Origin: Pseudomonadota bacterium
Lineage (GTDB): Bacteria > Pseudomonadota > Alphaproteobacteria > CACIAM-22H2
NCBI GenBank assembly: GCA_020161965.1
Contig: JAIUNH010000280.1
Location: forward strand, 1 to 5,566
Reading direction: 5' to 3'
Length of the DNA stretch: 5,566 nucleotides
Part shown: positions 1-5,566 of the stretch, in pieces
Numbering within the stretch: position 1 is the stretch's first letter
How the letters are laid out: each line of letters starts with the position of its first letter
Position numbers and translations under genes: made by a program
The notes under the pieces: model-generated
Told to the model about the DNA's origin: nothing
The model's input: the letters and a program-made list of their open reading frames with translations, nothing else
Databases searched by the model: none

Positions 1-1818
1 CGCGAGAGCGCCGCCGCCGCCCGCGCCAAGATCGCCGCGGCGGCGGTCGACGCCTATCGCGCTTACGACCATTTCGGCCAACCCGCCTTCGTGACTTCCT
101 ATCCTTTCGTTCCCGATCCGCGCGGATTCCAAACGGCGAATATCGACGCGATCCTGTCGCGGCTCAATTCGGCCACCGGCGAGCAGCTTGCGCACTTCGC
201 CAAGGCGAACCGCGAGGCGGACGCGCTGGACGAGGCGACGACCGAGAAAATCTCGAACCTCGTGCTCGCGGCGCATCTGCGCGCTTCGGGCGGGGCGCGC
301 GATTTGCGCGCCGTATTGGGCGGGGTCAACGCCGTGCGCGCGGCGGGGTTCGAGCCCAAGAAGATCGACGGCACGCGCATCGGTTTCGCGCAAGCGACGA
401 GCCAGACGCTGCTGCGCACCGGCGCCATCGAGTTTCCGGCCGAGGTCGATATCGACATGCCGTTCGAGGCGACCAAGATCGACCTCGACAAGGCGATCGA
501 GGATCCGATCGCCGAGACGGCGGATTATCTGATCGTGTTCGACGTGGCTTTGGCGCGCAACAACCGGCGCGTCGCGGGCATGGACCCGATCAAGTCGCGC
601 GCGGTCGTCGATACGCGCCGCGAGCCCAATCCGCAATTCGCCATCCGCCAGACCGAAATGCAGGCGGCGCAGATGGCCTATCAGTCGCAGCAAATGCAGC
701 AAGGTATGAACCGCTACAGTCATCAGAATGCCGGTATTTTCGGCCTGATCGGCATGATGGCGGATATGGCCGCGACGTCGGCGTCGAAAAAGAAATTCGA
801 CGAGGCGATGGGCGCGCTGCAATCCACGCCGCAATTGATCGATGTCCCGGTCTTCCAGGACTACAATTACAACCAAGCGCGCGTGCAGGCTTCGCGCGCG
901 ATGACGGTCAATTATCACGTCATCGACCGGCGCGCGCAGACCCATTTCAAATCGACGTTCGATGTGACCGAGAACCAGGATTTTCGCGTCAATTATTCGG
1001 TTCAGGACACCGATCCGCAAGCCGCACAGATCAAGGCGTCGGCGCACAAAGAAGAAGATGTCGACGAATGGGAGCGCGCACCGATGAAGGTGAAACTCTC
1101 CCAGCTCGTCGAGCATTATCTGCGCAATCAAGCGCGCGAGCAGAAGATGCCCACACTGGTGGCGTTGCGCGAGGAAATGCTGAAGGACAAGAACACCGCG
1201 ATCGCGAGCTTCCGCGCCAATCGCGTGGAAGATAGCCGGCGTACCGACCATCGCATGGAAAGCGTCGTTGCGATTTACTCGGCCCCCGGCAGTCTCGGGT
1301 CCGGGTTTTACGTGACGCCGGATTTGGTGATGACCAACTATCACGTGGTCAAGGAGCATCGCCTCGTCGAAATGCGACTTTCGAACGGCCAGGAAACATT
1401 CGGTCGCGTCGAGGGTTCCGATGTGCGCCTGGATCTGGCGCTGATCCGGGTGCAGAATCGTGGCAAGCCGGTGCAGTTCTTCGAAGGCAACAGCCTCGAT
1501 CTCGGCAGCCAGTTGGAGGTGATCGGCCATCCGCGCGGCGCGACGTTCAGCCTGACGCGCGGTGTCGTCAGTGCCGTGCGTCGCGCGCCGTCGATCAACG
1601 GCGTCGGCGGTTCGCCCTTCTGGCAGGTCCAGTACGATGCCGCGACGAGTCCCGGAAATTCCGGCGGTCCTGTTTTTCTGGGCGATCGAGTCGTCGCCGT
1701 CGTTTCTTGGGGGCGAACCGATGCGCAGAACCTTAACTTCGGCACCCATTACCGAGAGATCTTGGATTGGCTGAAGGAAAAGAACGTCCAAGTCGTCACG
1801 CAGCGTCAGGGATCATGA
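1..1818 (+). CDS. Trypsin-like serine protease with long N-terminal region (5' partial)
   Basis: The frame is open from base 1, so the gene begins before the window. The GTG at 91 is only an internal candidate, because the 30 codons before it also read as coding sequence. In window numbering (605 residues) the last ~170 residues form a chymotrypsin-fold domain of the trypsin/HtrA type. The catalytic residues are His448 in TNYHVV (codon 1342), Asp478 in DLALIRV (codon 1432) and Ser554 in SPGNSGGPVF (codon 1660). A glycine-rich GSLGSGFYV stretch precedes the His, as usual in this fold. No PDZ domain follows; the protein ends about 50 residues after the Ser. The ~430 residues upstream are not recognised. 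They include a Met/Gln-rich stretch near residues 219-236, a short hydrophobic segment near 244-260, and a probably beta-rich part near 281-339. Periplasmic location is inferred from the neighbouring lipoproteins, since any signal peptide is off-window. The protease call is firm; the substrate is unknown. Confidence 0.9.
   Translation, partial: RESAAAARAKIAAAAVDAYRAYDHFGQPAFVTSYPFVPDPRGFQTANIDAILSRLNSATGEQLAHFAKANREADALDEATTEKISNLVLAAHLRASGGARDLRAVLGGVNAVRAAGFEPKKIDGTRIGFAQATSQTLLRTGAIEFPAEVDIDMPFEATKIDLDKAIEDPIAETADYLIVFDVALARNNRRVAGMDPIKSRAVVDTRREPNPQFAIRQTEMQAAQMAYQSQQMQQGMNRYSHQNAGIFGLIGMMADMAATSASKKKFDEAMGALQSTPQLIDVPVFQDYNYNQARVQASRAMTVNYHVIDRRAQTHFKSTFDVTENQDFRVNYSVQDTDPQAAQIKASAHKEEDVDEWERAPMKVKLSQLVEHYLRNQAREQKMPTLVALREEMLKDKNTAIASFRANRVEDSRRTDHRMESVVAIYSAPGSLGSGFYVTPDLVMTNYHVVKEHRLVEMRLSNGQETFGRVEGSDVRLDLALIRVQNRGKPVQFFEGNSLDLGSQLEVIGHPRGATFSLTRGVVSAVRRAPSINGVGGSPFWQVQYDAATSPGNSGGPVFLGDRVVAVVSWGRTDAQNLNFGTHYREILDWLKEKNVQVVTQRQGS
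1808..1812 (+). promoter_or_regulatory. Ribosome binding site that decides the TraT-like start
   Basis: AGGGA lies inside the last codons of the protease gene. It is 8 bases before the ATG at 1821 but only 2 bases before the ATG at 1815. The spacing favours 1821 as the main start. The ATG at 1815 overlaps the protease stop as ATGA and remains possible through translational coupling. Confidence 0.55.
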
Positions 1819-1820
1819 AC

Positions 1821-2540
1821 ATGGATCGTCGGCATTTCCTTCTCGGCTCCGGCGCGCTCGCCTTGGGCGCATGCCAACCTACGCCGCAACTCGGCATGGT
1901 GCGCGATCCGGCGACGGGCCTGTCCTTCGGCTCGGTCGTCGAGAAGCATGTCGTGTTCGACGCCAATCAAGTGCGCGATAAACGCTTGCGCGTGTTCACG
2001 CGCAACACTTCGGGCGATACGGCGTTCGATATGGATAGTTTCGCGACCCAGATCGGCCAAGGCTATGCGTCGCGCGGGTTCGAGCCCGTCACCGGTCCGG
2101 ATTACGGTTTGCGCGTCGACGTGAACGTCGTGCGCTCTAGCCAGATCAGCGAATCCTATATGGCCGAGTTCGGCTTCCTGGGGGCCGCCGCCGGCGGCAT
2201 CGCGGGGCGCCGCTCGAATCTTTCGCAAGGAACGGCGATCGGCGTCGTGTCGGGGGCGGCACTTGGCGCGATCATCGGCAGCTACGTGACCAACGACACG
2301 TATATCGTGATCGCGGCGTTCTCGCTGTCGGTGTTCGATTCGCGCACCGGCACCACCCAGCGCGGCATCACTTTCGAAGGCAGCCCGCGCATGGTGGAGC
2401 GCGACACCGATTTCCGGCCGCCGCGCCAGATCATCCATAACCAATTCGCCGTCTATGCCGGCGGCCGGATGACGAGCCAGGGGCAGATCGCCGAACAAGT
2501 ACGCCAGCGCGCCGCGCGTATCGCCGCCGATATGATTTGA
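1821..2540 (+). CDS. TraT-family outer-membrane lipoprotein (complement-resistance/surface-exclusion type)
   Basis: The product is 239 residues from the ATG at 1821, or 241 from 1815; plasmid TraT is about 244. The N-terminus MDRRHFLLGSGALALGAC is a lipoprotein signal with the lipidated Cys at residue 18. The paired arginines followed by HFL look like a twin-arginine (Tat) motif. The rest follows the TraT layout. There is an N-terminal segment with a strand resembling TraT's 'V-F-L-x-I-K-N-T-S' (here RVFTRNTSGD, near residues 57-66). A glycine/alanine-rich hydrophobic stretch follows near 117-155 (GFLGAAAGGIAG, then SGAALGAIIGSYV), then a beta-rich part, and a C-terminal helix with EQVRQRAARIAADMI like the TraT end. 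Known TraT proteins are oligomeric surface lipoproteins of conjugative plasmids, giving surface exclusion and serum resistance. No other conjugation gene is visible here, so this is probably a chromosomal homologue whose role need not match. It follows the protease gene with no real gap. Confidence 0.8.
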   Translation: MDRRHFLLGSGALALGACQPTPQLGMVRDPATGLSFGSVVEKHVVFDANQVRDKRLRVFTRNTSGDTAFDMDSFATQIGQGYASRGFEPVTGPDYGLRVDVNVVRSSQISESYMAEFGFLGAAAGGIAGRRSNLSQGTAIGVVSGAALGAIIGSYVTNDTYIVIAAFSLSVFDSRTGTTQRGITFEGSPRMVERDTDFRPPRQIIHNQFAVYAGGRMTSQGQIAEQVRQRAARIAADMI

Positions 2541-2547
2541 TCGGCGT

Positions 2548-3183
2548 ATGATGTTGATTCCGCGATTTCGCCGGATTCTGACTTGTCTGTTTGCCGTCGT
2601 CCCGGTGCTGTTGCTCGCGGCCTGCGCGGTGCCGTCGCGCGCCGTTCTGATGACCGTTCCCGATGCCGTGGCACCGGCGGTGCGTGCCAATCCGGAGTTG
2701 GCCGGATCGATGGCGGTCGGAAGCGTCTCCGGTGGCCAAGAATCGATGCCGCTATGGGTATCGAAAGTCGGCGATCCGGAATTCCGGGAGGCGTTGGAAA
2801 GTTCGTTGACACTCAACGGACTGCGCGCGACGGATGCCGCCGCCGCGCGGCTGGTCGTGGATGTCGAGCTTCTCGCCCTCGAGCAGCCCTTCGTCGGAAT
2901 CTCGATGACGGTTACGCCGCGCGTGCGCTATCGCGTCGTTGAGCGGGCGTCGCAAGCCGAAATTTTGAACGAAGAACTCGTGACGCCTTATACGGCGAGC
3001 TTCAGCAGCGCGTTTATCGCCGCCGAACGTTTGCGATTGGCGAACGAAGGCGCCATTCGCGAAAGCATCAAGGCTTTCCTGCTGAAGTTCGTCGAGCGTT
3101 GGACGGCGCGCGCAACGGCATCATCGGGTGCGGCGCCCGCAAACGCTGTCCCCGTTCGCGATTCCGCGCGGCCTGGTTCCTAA
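2548..3183 (+). CDS. Putative lipoprotein of unknown function
   Basis: The product is 211 residues (210 if the second ATG, at 2551, is used). The signal peptide has arginines at 6, 8 and 9, a hydrophobic core, and the lipobox LLAAC with lipidation at Cys26. Ala at +2 predicts sorting to the outer membrane under the rule established in enterobacteria. The mature part appears mixed alpha/beta: a helix near 78-90 (EFREALESSL), strands near 101-111 and 118-131 (RLVVDVELLAL; ISMTVTPRVRYRVV), and a helix near 158-185 (AERLRLANEGAIRESIKAFL). This layout recalls small periplasmic lipoproteins of accessory or assembly type, but I cannot assign a family. The last ~25 residues are low-complexity Ala/Ser/Pro. 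It starts 7 bases after the TraT-like stop without a clear ribosome binding site, so translation is probably coupled. Its stop overlaps the convergent ychF stop. Confidence 0.82.
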   Translation: MMLIPRFRRILTCLFAVVPVLLLAACAVPSRAVLMTVPDAVAPAVRANPELAGSMAVGSVSGGQESMPLWVSKVGDPEFREALESSLTLNGLRATDAAAARLVVDVELLALEQPFVGISMTVTPRVRYRVVERASQAEILNEELVTPYTASFSSAFIAAERLRLANEGAIRESIKAFLLKFVERWTARATASSGAAPANAVPVRDSARPGS

Positions 3184-4280
3184 ACGTTGAAGCGGAACAG
3201 AAAAACGTCGCCGTCGTGGACGAGGTAGTCGCGCCCTTCGGTGCGCGCCTTGCCCGCTTCCTTCGCCCCTTGCTCGCCGCCGAGCGTGACGTAATCGTCA
3301 TAGGCGATGGTTTCGGCCGCGATGAAGCCGCGCTCGAAATCGGTGTGGATGGCGCCGGCGGCTTCGGGCGCCTTGGCACCCTTGCGCACGGTCCAGGCGC
3401 GCGCTTCCTTCGGCCCCACGGTGAAGAAGGTCTGTAGGCCCAGCAAGCCGTAGCCCGCCCGGATCACGCGCGCGAGACCGGTTTCCTCCAGGCCCAGCGA
3501 GCCGAGGAATTCCTTGCGCTCTTCGTCGGTCGGCAGCTGCGAAATCTCGGCTTCGATCGCCGCCGAAATCACGACCGAGCTCGCCCCTTGGCGGGCCGCC
3601 ATCTCGGCGACCTTCGTGCTCAAGGAATTGCCCTTGTCGGCCGATTCTTCCTCGACGTTGCAAACGTAGAGCACCGGCTTCGACGTGATGAGCTGAAGCT
3701 GGCGATAGGTCTCGGCCTGTTCGGCCGTCGGCTTCACGGTTCGGGCGGCCTTGCCATCGCGCAACGCCGCCAGGATCGGCTCGACCAGTTCGAGCGCCGC
3801 CTTGGCTTCCTTGTCGCCGGTCTTGGCTTTCTTTTGGAGATTGGGCAGGCGCTTTTCGAGGCTGTCCATATCGGAGAGCATCAACTCGGTCTCGACCGTT
3901 TCCGCGTCGCGGATCGGATCGATCGAGCCTTCCACGTGCGTGATGTCCCCGCCTTCGAAGCAGCGCAGCACATGCGCGATGGCATCGACCTCGCGGATGT
4001 GGGCGAGGAACTGGTTGCCGAGGCCTTCGCCCTTCGACGCACCGCGCACGAGGCCCGCGATATCGACGAACTCCAGCTGGGTGGGCAGGATCTTCTGCGA
4101 CTTGCCAAGCTCCGCGAGCTTGTCGAGGCGCGCATCGGGCACGGGCACGCGGCCGACATTCGGCTCGATCGTGCAGAAGGGATAATTGGCGGCGGCGGCC
4201 GCGGCGGTCGCCGTCAGCGCGTTGAACAGCGTCGACTTGCCGACGTTGGGAAGACCCACGATGCCGCAACGGAAACCCAT
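3180..4280 (-). CDS. ychF: Redox-regulated/ribosome-associated P-loop ATPase YchF (OLA1 family)
   Basis: The product is 366 residues, the usual length for this family (363-368). The P-loop is GLPNVGKST at 9-17 and the G3 motif is DIAGLVRGASKGEGLGNQFL starting at residue 73. The family hallmark NYPFCTIEPNVG lies near 32-43. The base-specificity motif is NVEE at 208-211 in place of the GTPase NKxD, which in YchF/OLA1 goes with a preference for ATP over GTP. A helical, coiled-coil-like insertion spans about 126-195, and a TGS domain about 283-366 ends in DGDVFLFRFNV. Known members bind ribosomes and are linked to translation and to the oxidative stress response; the location is cytoplasmic. The ATG is preceded by AGAGGA. 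The gene lies 8 bases after pth on the same strand and is very probably co-transcribed with it. Nothing looks damaged. Confidence 0.97.
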   Translation of the reverse strand: MGFRCGIVGLPNVGKSTLFNALTATAAAAAANYPFCTIEPNVGRVPVPDARLDKLAELGKSQKILPTQLEFVDIAGLVRGASKGEGLGNQFLAHIREVDAIAHVLRCFEGGDITHVEGSIDPIRDAETVETELMLSDMDSLEKRLPNLQKKAKTGDKEAKAALELVEPILAALRDGKAARTVKPTAEQAETYRQLQLITSKPVLYVCNVEEESADKGNSLSTKVAEMAARQGASSVVISAAIEAEISQLPTDEERKEFLGSLGLEETGLARVIRAGYGLLGLQTFFTVGPKEARAWTVRKGAKAPEAAGAIHTDFERGFIAAETIAYDDYVTLGGEQGAKEAGKARTEGRDYLVHDGDVFLFRFNV

Positions 4281-4284
4281 CTCG

Positions 4285-4290
4285 TCCTCT
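4285..4290 (-). promoter_or_regulatory. ychF ribosome binding site overlapping the pth stop
   Basis: On the minus strand the bases read AGAGGA, 4 bases before the ychF ATG. The first two bases also belong to the pth TAG stop (4289-4291). Ribosomes finishing pth would therefore sit on the ychF initiation site, which fits translational coupling. Confidence 0.6.
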
Positions 4291-4873
4291 ATTTCATTTT
4301 CGGCGGCTCGAGGGCGCGCACGATCTTGTTCATGAAGCCGGCCTCGTCGCCTTTCAGCAGCGTGGCCAGGTTGTCGGCGATCGCGTCGACCATGTCGTGC
4401 ACCCAGGCCATGTCGCCCCTGCCGAAATCGTGGAGCACGTAATCGGCGACGAGGTTCTTGTCGCCGGGATGGCCGATGCCCAAACGCACCCGGACGTAAT
4501 CCTTGGTGCCGAGATGGGCGTCGATCGACTTCAATCCGTTATGCCCGCCATGCCCGCCGCCGATTTTGGTGCGCAGTTTGGCGGGCGGCAAATCGAGCTC
4601 GTCGTGGATCACCACGATGTCGCGCGGATCGATTTTCAGGAACCGCGCGGCCTCGCCCACGGATTGGCCGGACAGGTTCATGTAGGTCAGCGGCTTCAGC
4701 GCGACGACCTTGTCGCCGCCGATCAGGCCTTCGCAGGTCTCGCCCTGGAAGCGGCGCTTCCACGGCCCGAAGCTGAAGGCGGACGCGACCGCGTCCAGCG
4801 CCATGAAGCCGATATTGTGCCGGTTTCGCGCGTATTCGGGGCCCGGGTTGCCGAGCCCAACCAGGAGCTTCAT
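4289..4873 (-). CDS. pth: Peptidyl-tRNA hydrolase
   Basis: The product is 194 residues; E. coli Pth has the same size. It hydrolyses the ester bond of peptidyl-tRNAs released from stalled ribosomes, recycling tRNA in the cytoplasm. The active-site set is present: Asn10 in VGLGNPG, the catalytic His20 in RHNIGF, Met65-Asn66 in TYMNLSG, Asp91 in IHDELDLP, and His111-Asn112 in GGHNGLKS. The glycine-rich KIGGGHGGHNG loop is intact. The start is the only ATG giving the canonical MKLLVGLGNPG beginning. It is preceded by a weak GGGG (4882-4885) at 8 bases spacing. Upstream at 36 bases ends a probable L25 gene tail, and downstream is ychF; rplY-pth-ychF is a widespread order in alphaproteobacteria. 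The natural promoter probably lies before rplY, and that region is missing here. Confidence 0.97.
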   Translation of the reverse strand: MKLLVGLGNPGPEYARNRHNIGFMALDAVASAFSFGPWKRRFQGETCEGLIGGDKVVALKPLTYMNLSGQSVGEAARFLKIDPRDIVVIHDELDLPPAKLRTKIGGGHGGHNGLKSIDAHLGTKDYVRVRLGIGHPGDKNLVADYVLHDFGRGDMAWVHDMVDAIADNLATLLKGDEAGFMNKIVRALEPPKMK

Positions 4874-4909
4874 GGCCCGGACCCCGATACGTGTCGAACC
4901 GACGCCGCC

Positions 4910-5038
4910 TTACTTCTTGGCGGCGGGCTTGGCGGCGGCGGCAGCCGGAGCGGCAGCCTTCGCGTCGCCGGCCTTGGCGGCAGGCGCAGCAGCGCCCGCG
5001 GCCGGCGCGGCGGCGGCACCTTCCGCCGCGGCGCCGAC
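4910..5038 (-). pseudogene. rplY: C-terminal tail of probable ribosomal protein L25/CTC (fragment)
   Basis: Reading leftwards from about 5038, the minus frame gives an Ala/Pro/Gly/Lys tail of about 42 residues, ending AAAAAKPAAKK and TAA at 4910-4912. Low-complexity tails of this kind end the long (CTC-type) L25 proteins of alphaproteobacteria, and rplY is the usual gene immediately upstream of pth. The name therefore rests on tail composition plus position, not on a conserved domain. The 5S-rRNA-binding body expected upstream (about 180 residues) is absent. The same frame stays open to an ATG at 5314, but that part is the exact antisense of CcmH-like and DUF4238-like codons and is not L25. 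Either the gene is truncated at about 5038 or the sequence is misjoined there. The left boundary is firm; the right boundary is uncertain by about 10 bases. Confidence 0.55.
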
Positions 5039-5197
5039 CCGGTGCACGACCACGAGCAGGCCAAGGCGCTGATGGAGACGATCCGCTGCCTGGTCTGTCA
5101 GGGGCAGTCGATCGCCGATTCCAACGCGGAAATGGCGGGCGACATGCGCGCGCTGATCCGCACGCGGATCGAGGCGGGCGAGAAGCCCGAGGCGATC
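5036..5197 (+). pseudogene. ccmH: CcmH cytochrome c maturation protein, internal fragment
   Basis: The frame containing 5042 encodes about 53 residues matching the conserved core of CcmH/CycL. It includes QAKALMETIRCLVCQGQSIA with the redox pair Cys-x-x-Cys (codons 5087 and 5096), followed by DSNAEMAGDMRALIRTRI and EAGEKPEAI. CcmH is a membrane-anchored periplasmic thiol protein that reduces apocytochrome c or takes part in heme ligation (System I). The signal peptide expected before this core is missing, and so are the family's usual 'YGDFV' segment and transmembrane helix after it. The similarity stops abruptly after EAI at about 5197, where the frame runs into unrelated sequence. No promoter or ribosome binding site is seen before it; the upstream bases are the antisense of the L25-like tail. 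It is a fragment, most likely placed here by misassembly or rearrangement. Confidence 0.75.
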
Positions 5198-5566
5198 GAG
5201 AAGAAGGGCGTCGAGATGGTCCTCTCGAACATCGATTGCATCGATCCTTCGGTTTATGAGGCCCGAAAGCGCCCGGGGGACCCACCGAAACTCGCGGAAT
5301 GGGCACAGACCCACGCTTCCGCTTTCATCCGCGACAAGTCACTTCAAATGCACGTCCGAATTCAGGACGATCCGGTCAAGATCGCGAAAATGCTGTCGGT
5401 CGATTGGTGGCTTCGGTCATTTCCGAATCATGAGTTGTTGCTGTCGGACCGGCCACTACTCGCCTATCCTAGAGTGACAGCCCCGAATGGCTTCGCATTG
5501 TTGGACAAAGATTGGCGGCTTATGCTGCCGGTCGGCCCGCACACACTATTCTGCGCGACGACGGAA
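5198..5566 (+). pseudogene. DUF4238-like protein, C-terminal part (fragment, open at right edge)
   Basis: Continuing in the CcmH frame without a stop, 123 codons reach the last base of the window. The sequence resembles the C-terminal half of DUF4238 proteins. A helical segment with AEWAQTHASAFIRDKSLQ (about 5294-5347) is followed by a paired Trp (codons 5405 and 5408). Then come LLLSDRPLL (5438-5461), matching the family's 'LLTSDRP' motif, and LMLPVGPHTLFCA (5522-5557), matching its 'LPLSP..LFvA' motif. The family's N-terminal HxxPxxYL region is not present. The function of DUF4238 is unknown, though members are often found in accessory and defence-rich regions. Base composition is visibly lower in GC than the other genes, and codons rare elsewhere here appear (CTA, AGA, ACA, TTG). 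This suggests a horizontally acquired gene or DNA from a different source. The assignment is from motif recall and needs a profile search. Confidence 0.6.

Noticed and set aside
1806..2816. 336-codon open frame on the minus strand across the TraT-like gene
   Set aside because: It is antisense to two genes with clear lipoprotein signals. Its translation is rich in Arg/Ala/His without domains, as expected of GC-rich shadow frames.
3176..3198. Possible terminator hairpin (GTTCC ... GGAAC) at the convergent junction
   Set aside because: The stem is only 5 pairs with a 13-base loop, and no T-run follows on either strand.
3588..4442. 284-codon plus-strand open frame across ychF and pth
   Set aside because: It lies opposite two highly conserved genes. 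Its length comes from high third-position GC, and no motif or ribosome binding site supports it.
4913..5035. GC-rich repeat-like tract, considered as a tandem repeat or structured RNA
   Set aside because: The repetition is that of Ala/Pro/Gly/Lys codons in a low-complexity protein tail; no regular DNA repeat unit is visible.
4539..5306. 255-codon minus-strand open frame across the start of pth and the right-end fragments
   Set aside because: It is out of frame with pth and the product is Arg/Pro/Ala-rich noise.
5039..5314. Upstream extension of the minus-strand L25-like frame to an ATG at 5314
   Set aside because: This part is the exact codon-by-codon antisense of the CcmH-like and DUF4238-like coding sequence and bears no resemblance to an L25 body.

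Overview
The window is GC-rich, densely packed bacterial DNA. Codon use, the rplY-pth-ychF gene order and the Ala/Lys/Pro-rich L25-type tail suggest an alphaproteobacterium, possibly of the Rhodospirillales; this placement is an inference. There are no RNA genes, CRISPR arrays, insertion sequences or gene-free stretches over 300 bases.

Left half, plus strand (1-3183): three tightly packed genes form a likely operon for exported or envelope proteins. The first is a trypsin-like serine protease whose N-terminus lies off the left edge. It carries about 430 residues of unrecognised sequence before a C-terminal catalytic domain with a complete His/Asp/Ser triad. The second is a TraT-family outer-membrane lipoprotein with a twin-arginine-like, lipobox-bearing signal peptide. 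The third is a short lipoprotein of unknown function. Junctions are only a few bases long, so the three are probably co-expressed and act in the periplasm and outer membrane. This trio is the best candidate here for an undescribed system, but its function cannot be read from sequence alone.

Middle, minus strand (3180-4873): pth (peptidyl-tRNA hydrolase) followed by ychF (ribosome-associated P-loop NTPase), a common housekeeping pair in translation. They run convergently into the envelope operon, and the two stop codons overlap by four bases.

Right end (4910-5566): three gene fragments are abutted. First is the C-terminal tail of a probable ribosomal protein L25 (minus strand), where rplY would be expected upstream of pth. 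Next is an internal piece of CcmH (cytochrome c maturation, plus strand). Last is the C-terminal part of a DUF4238-like protein (plus strand), which is still open at the right edge and has visibly lower GC. The CcmH and DUF4238 pieces share one open frame. None of the three has its N-terminal part. This looks like a chimeric assembly end, or less likely a real rearrangement, and it should be checked before any biology is built on it.
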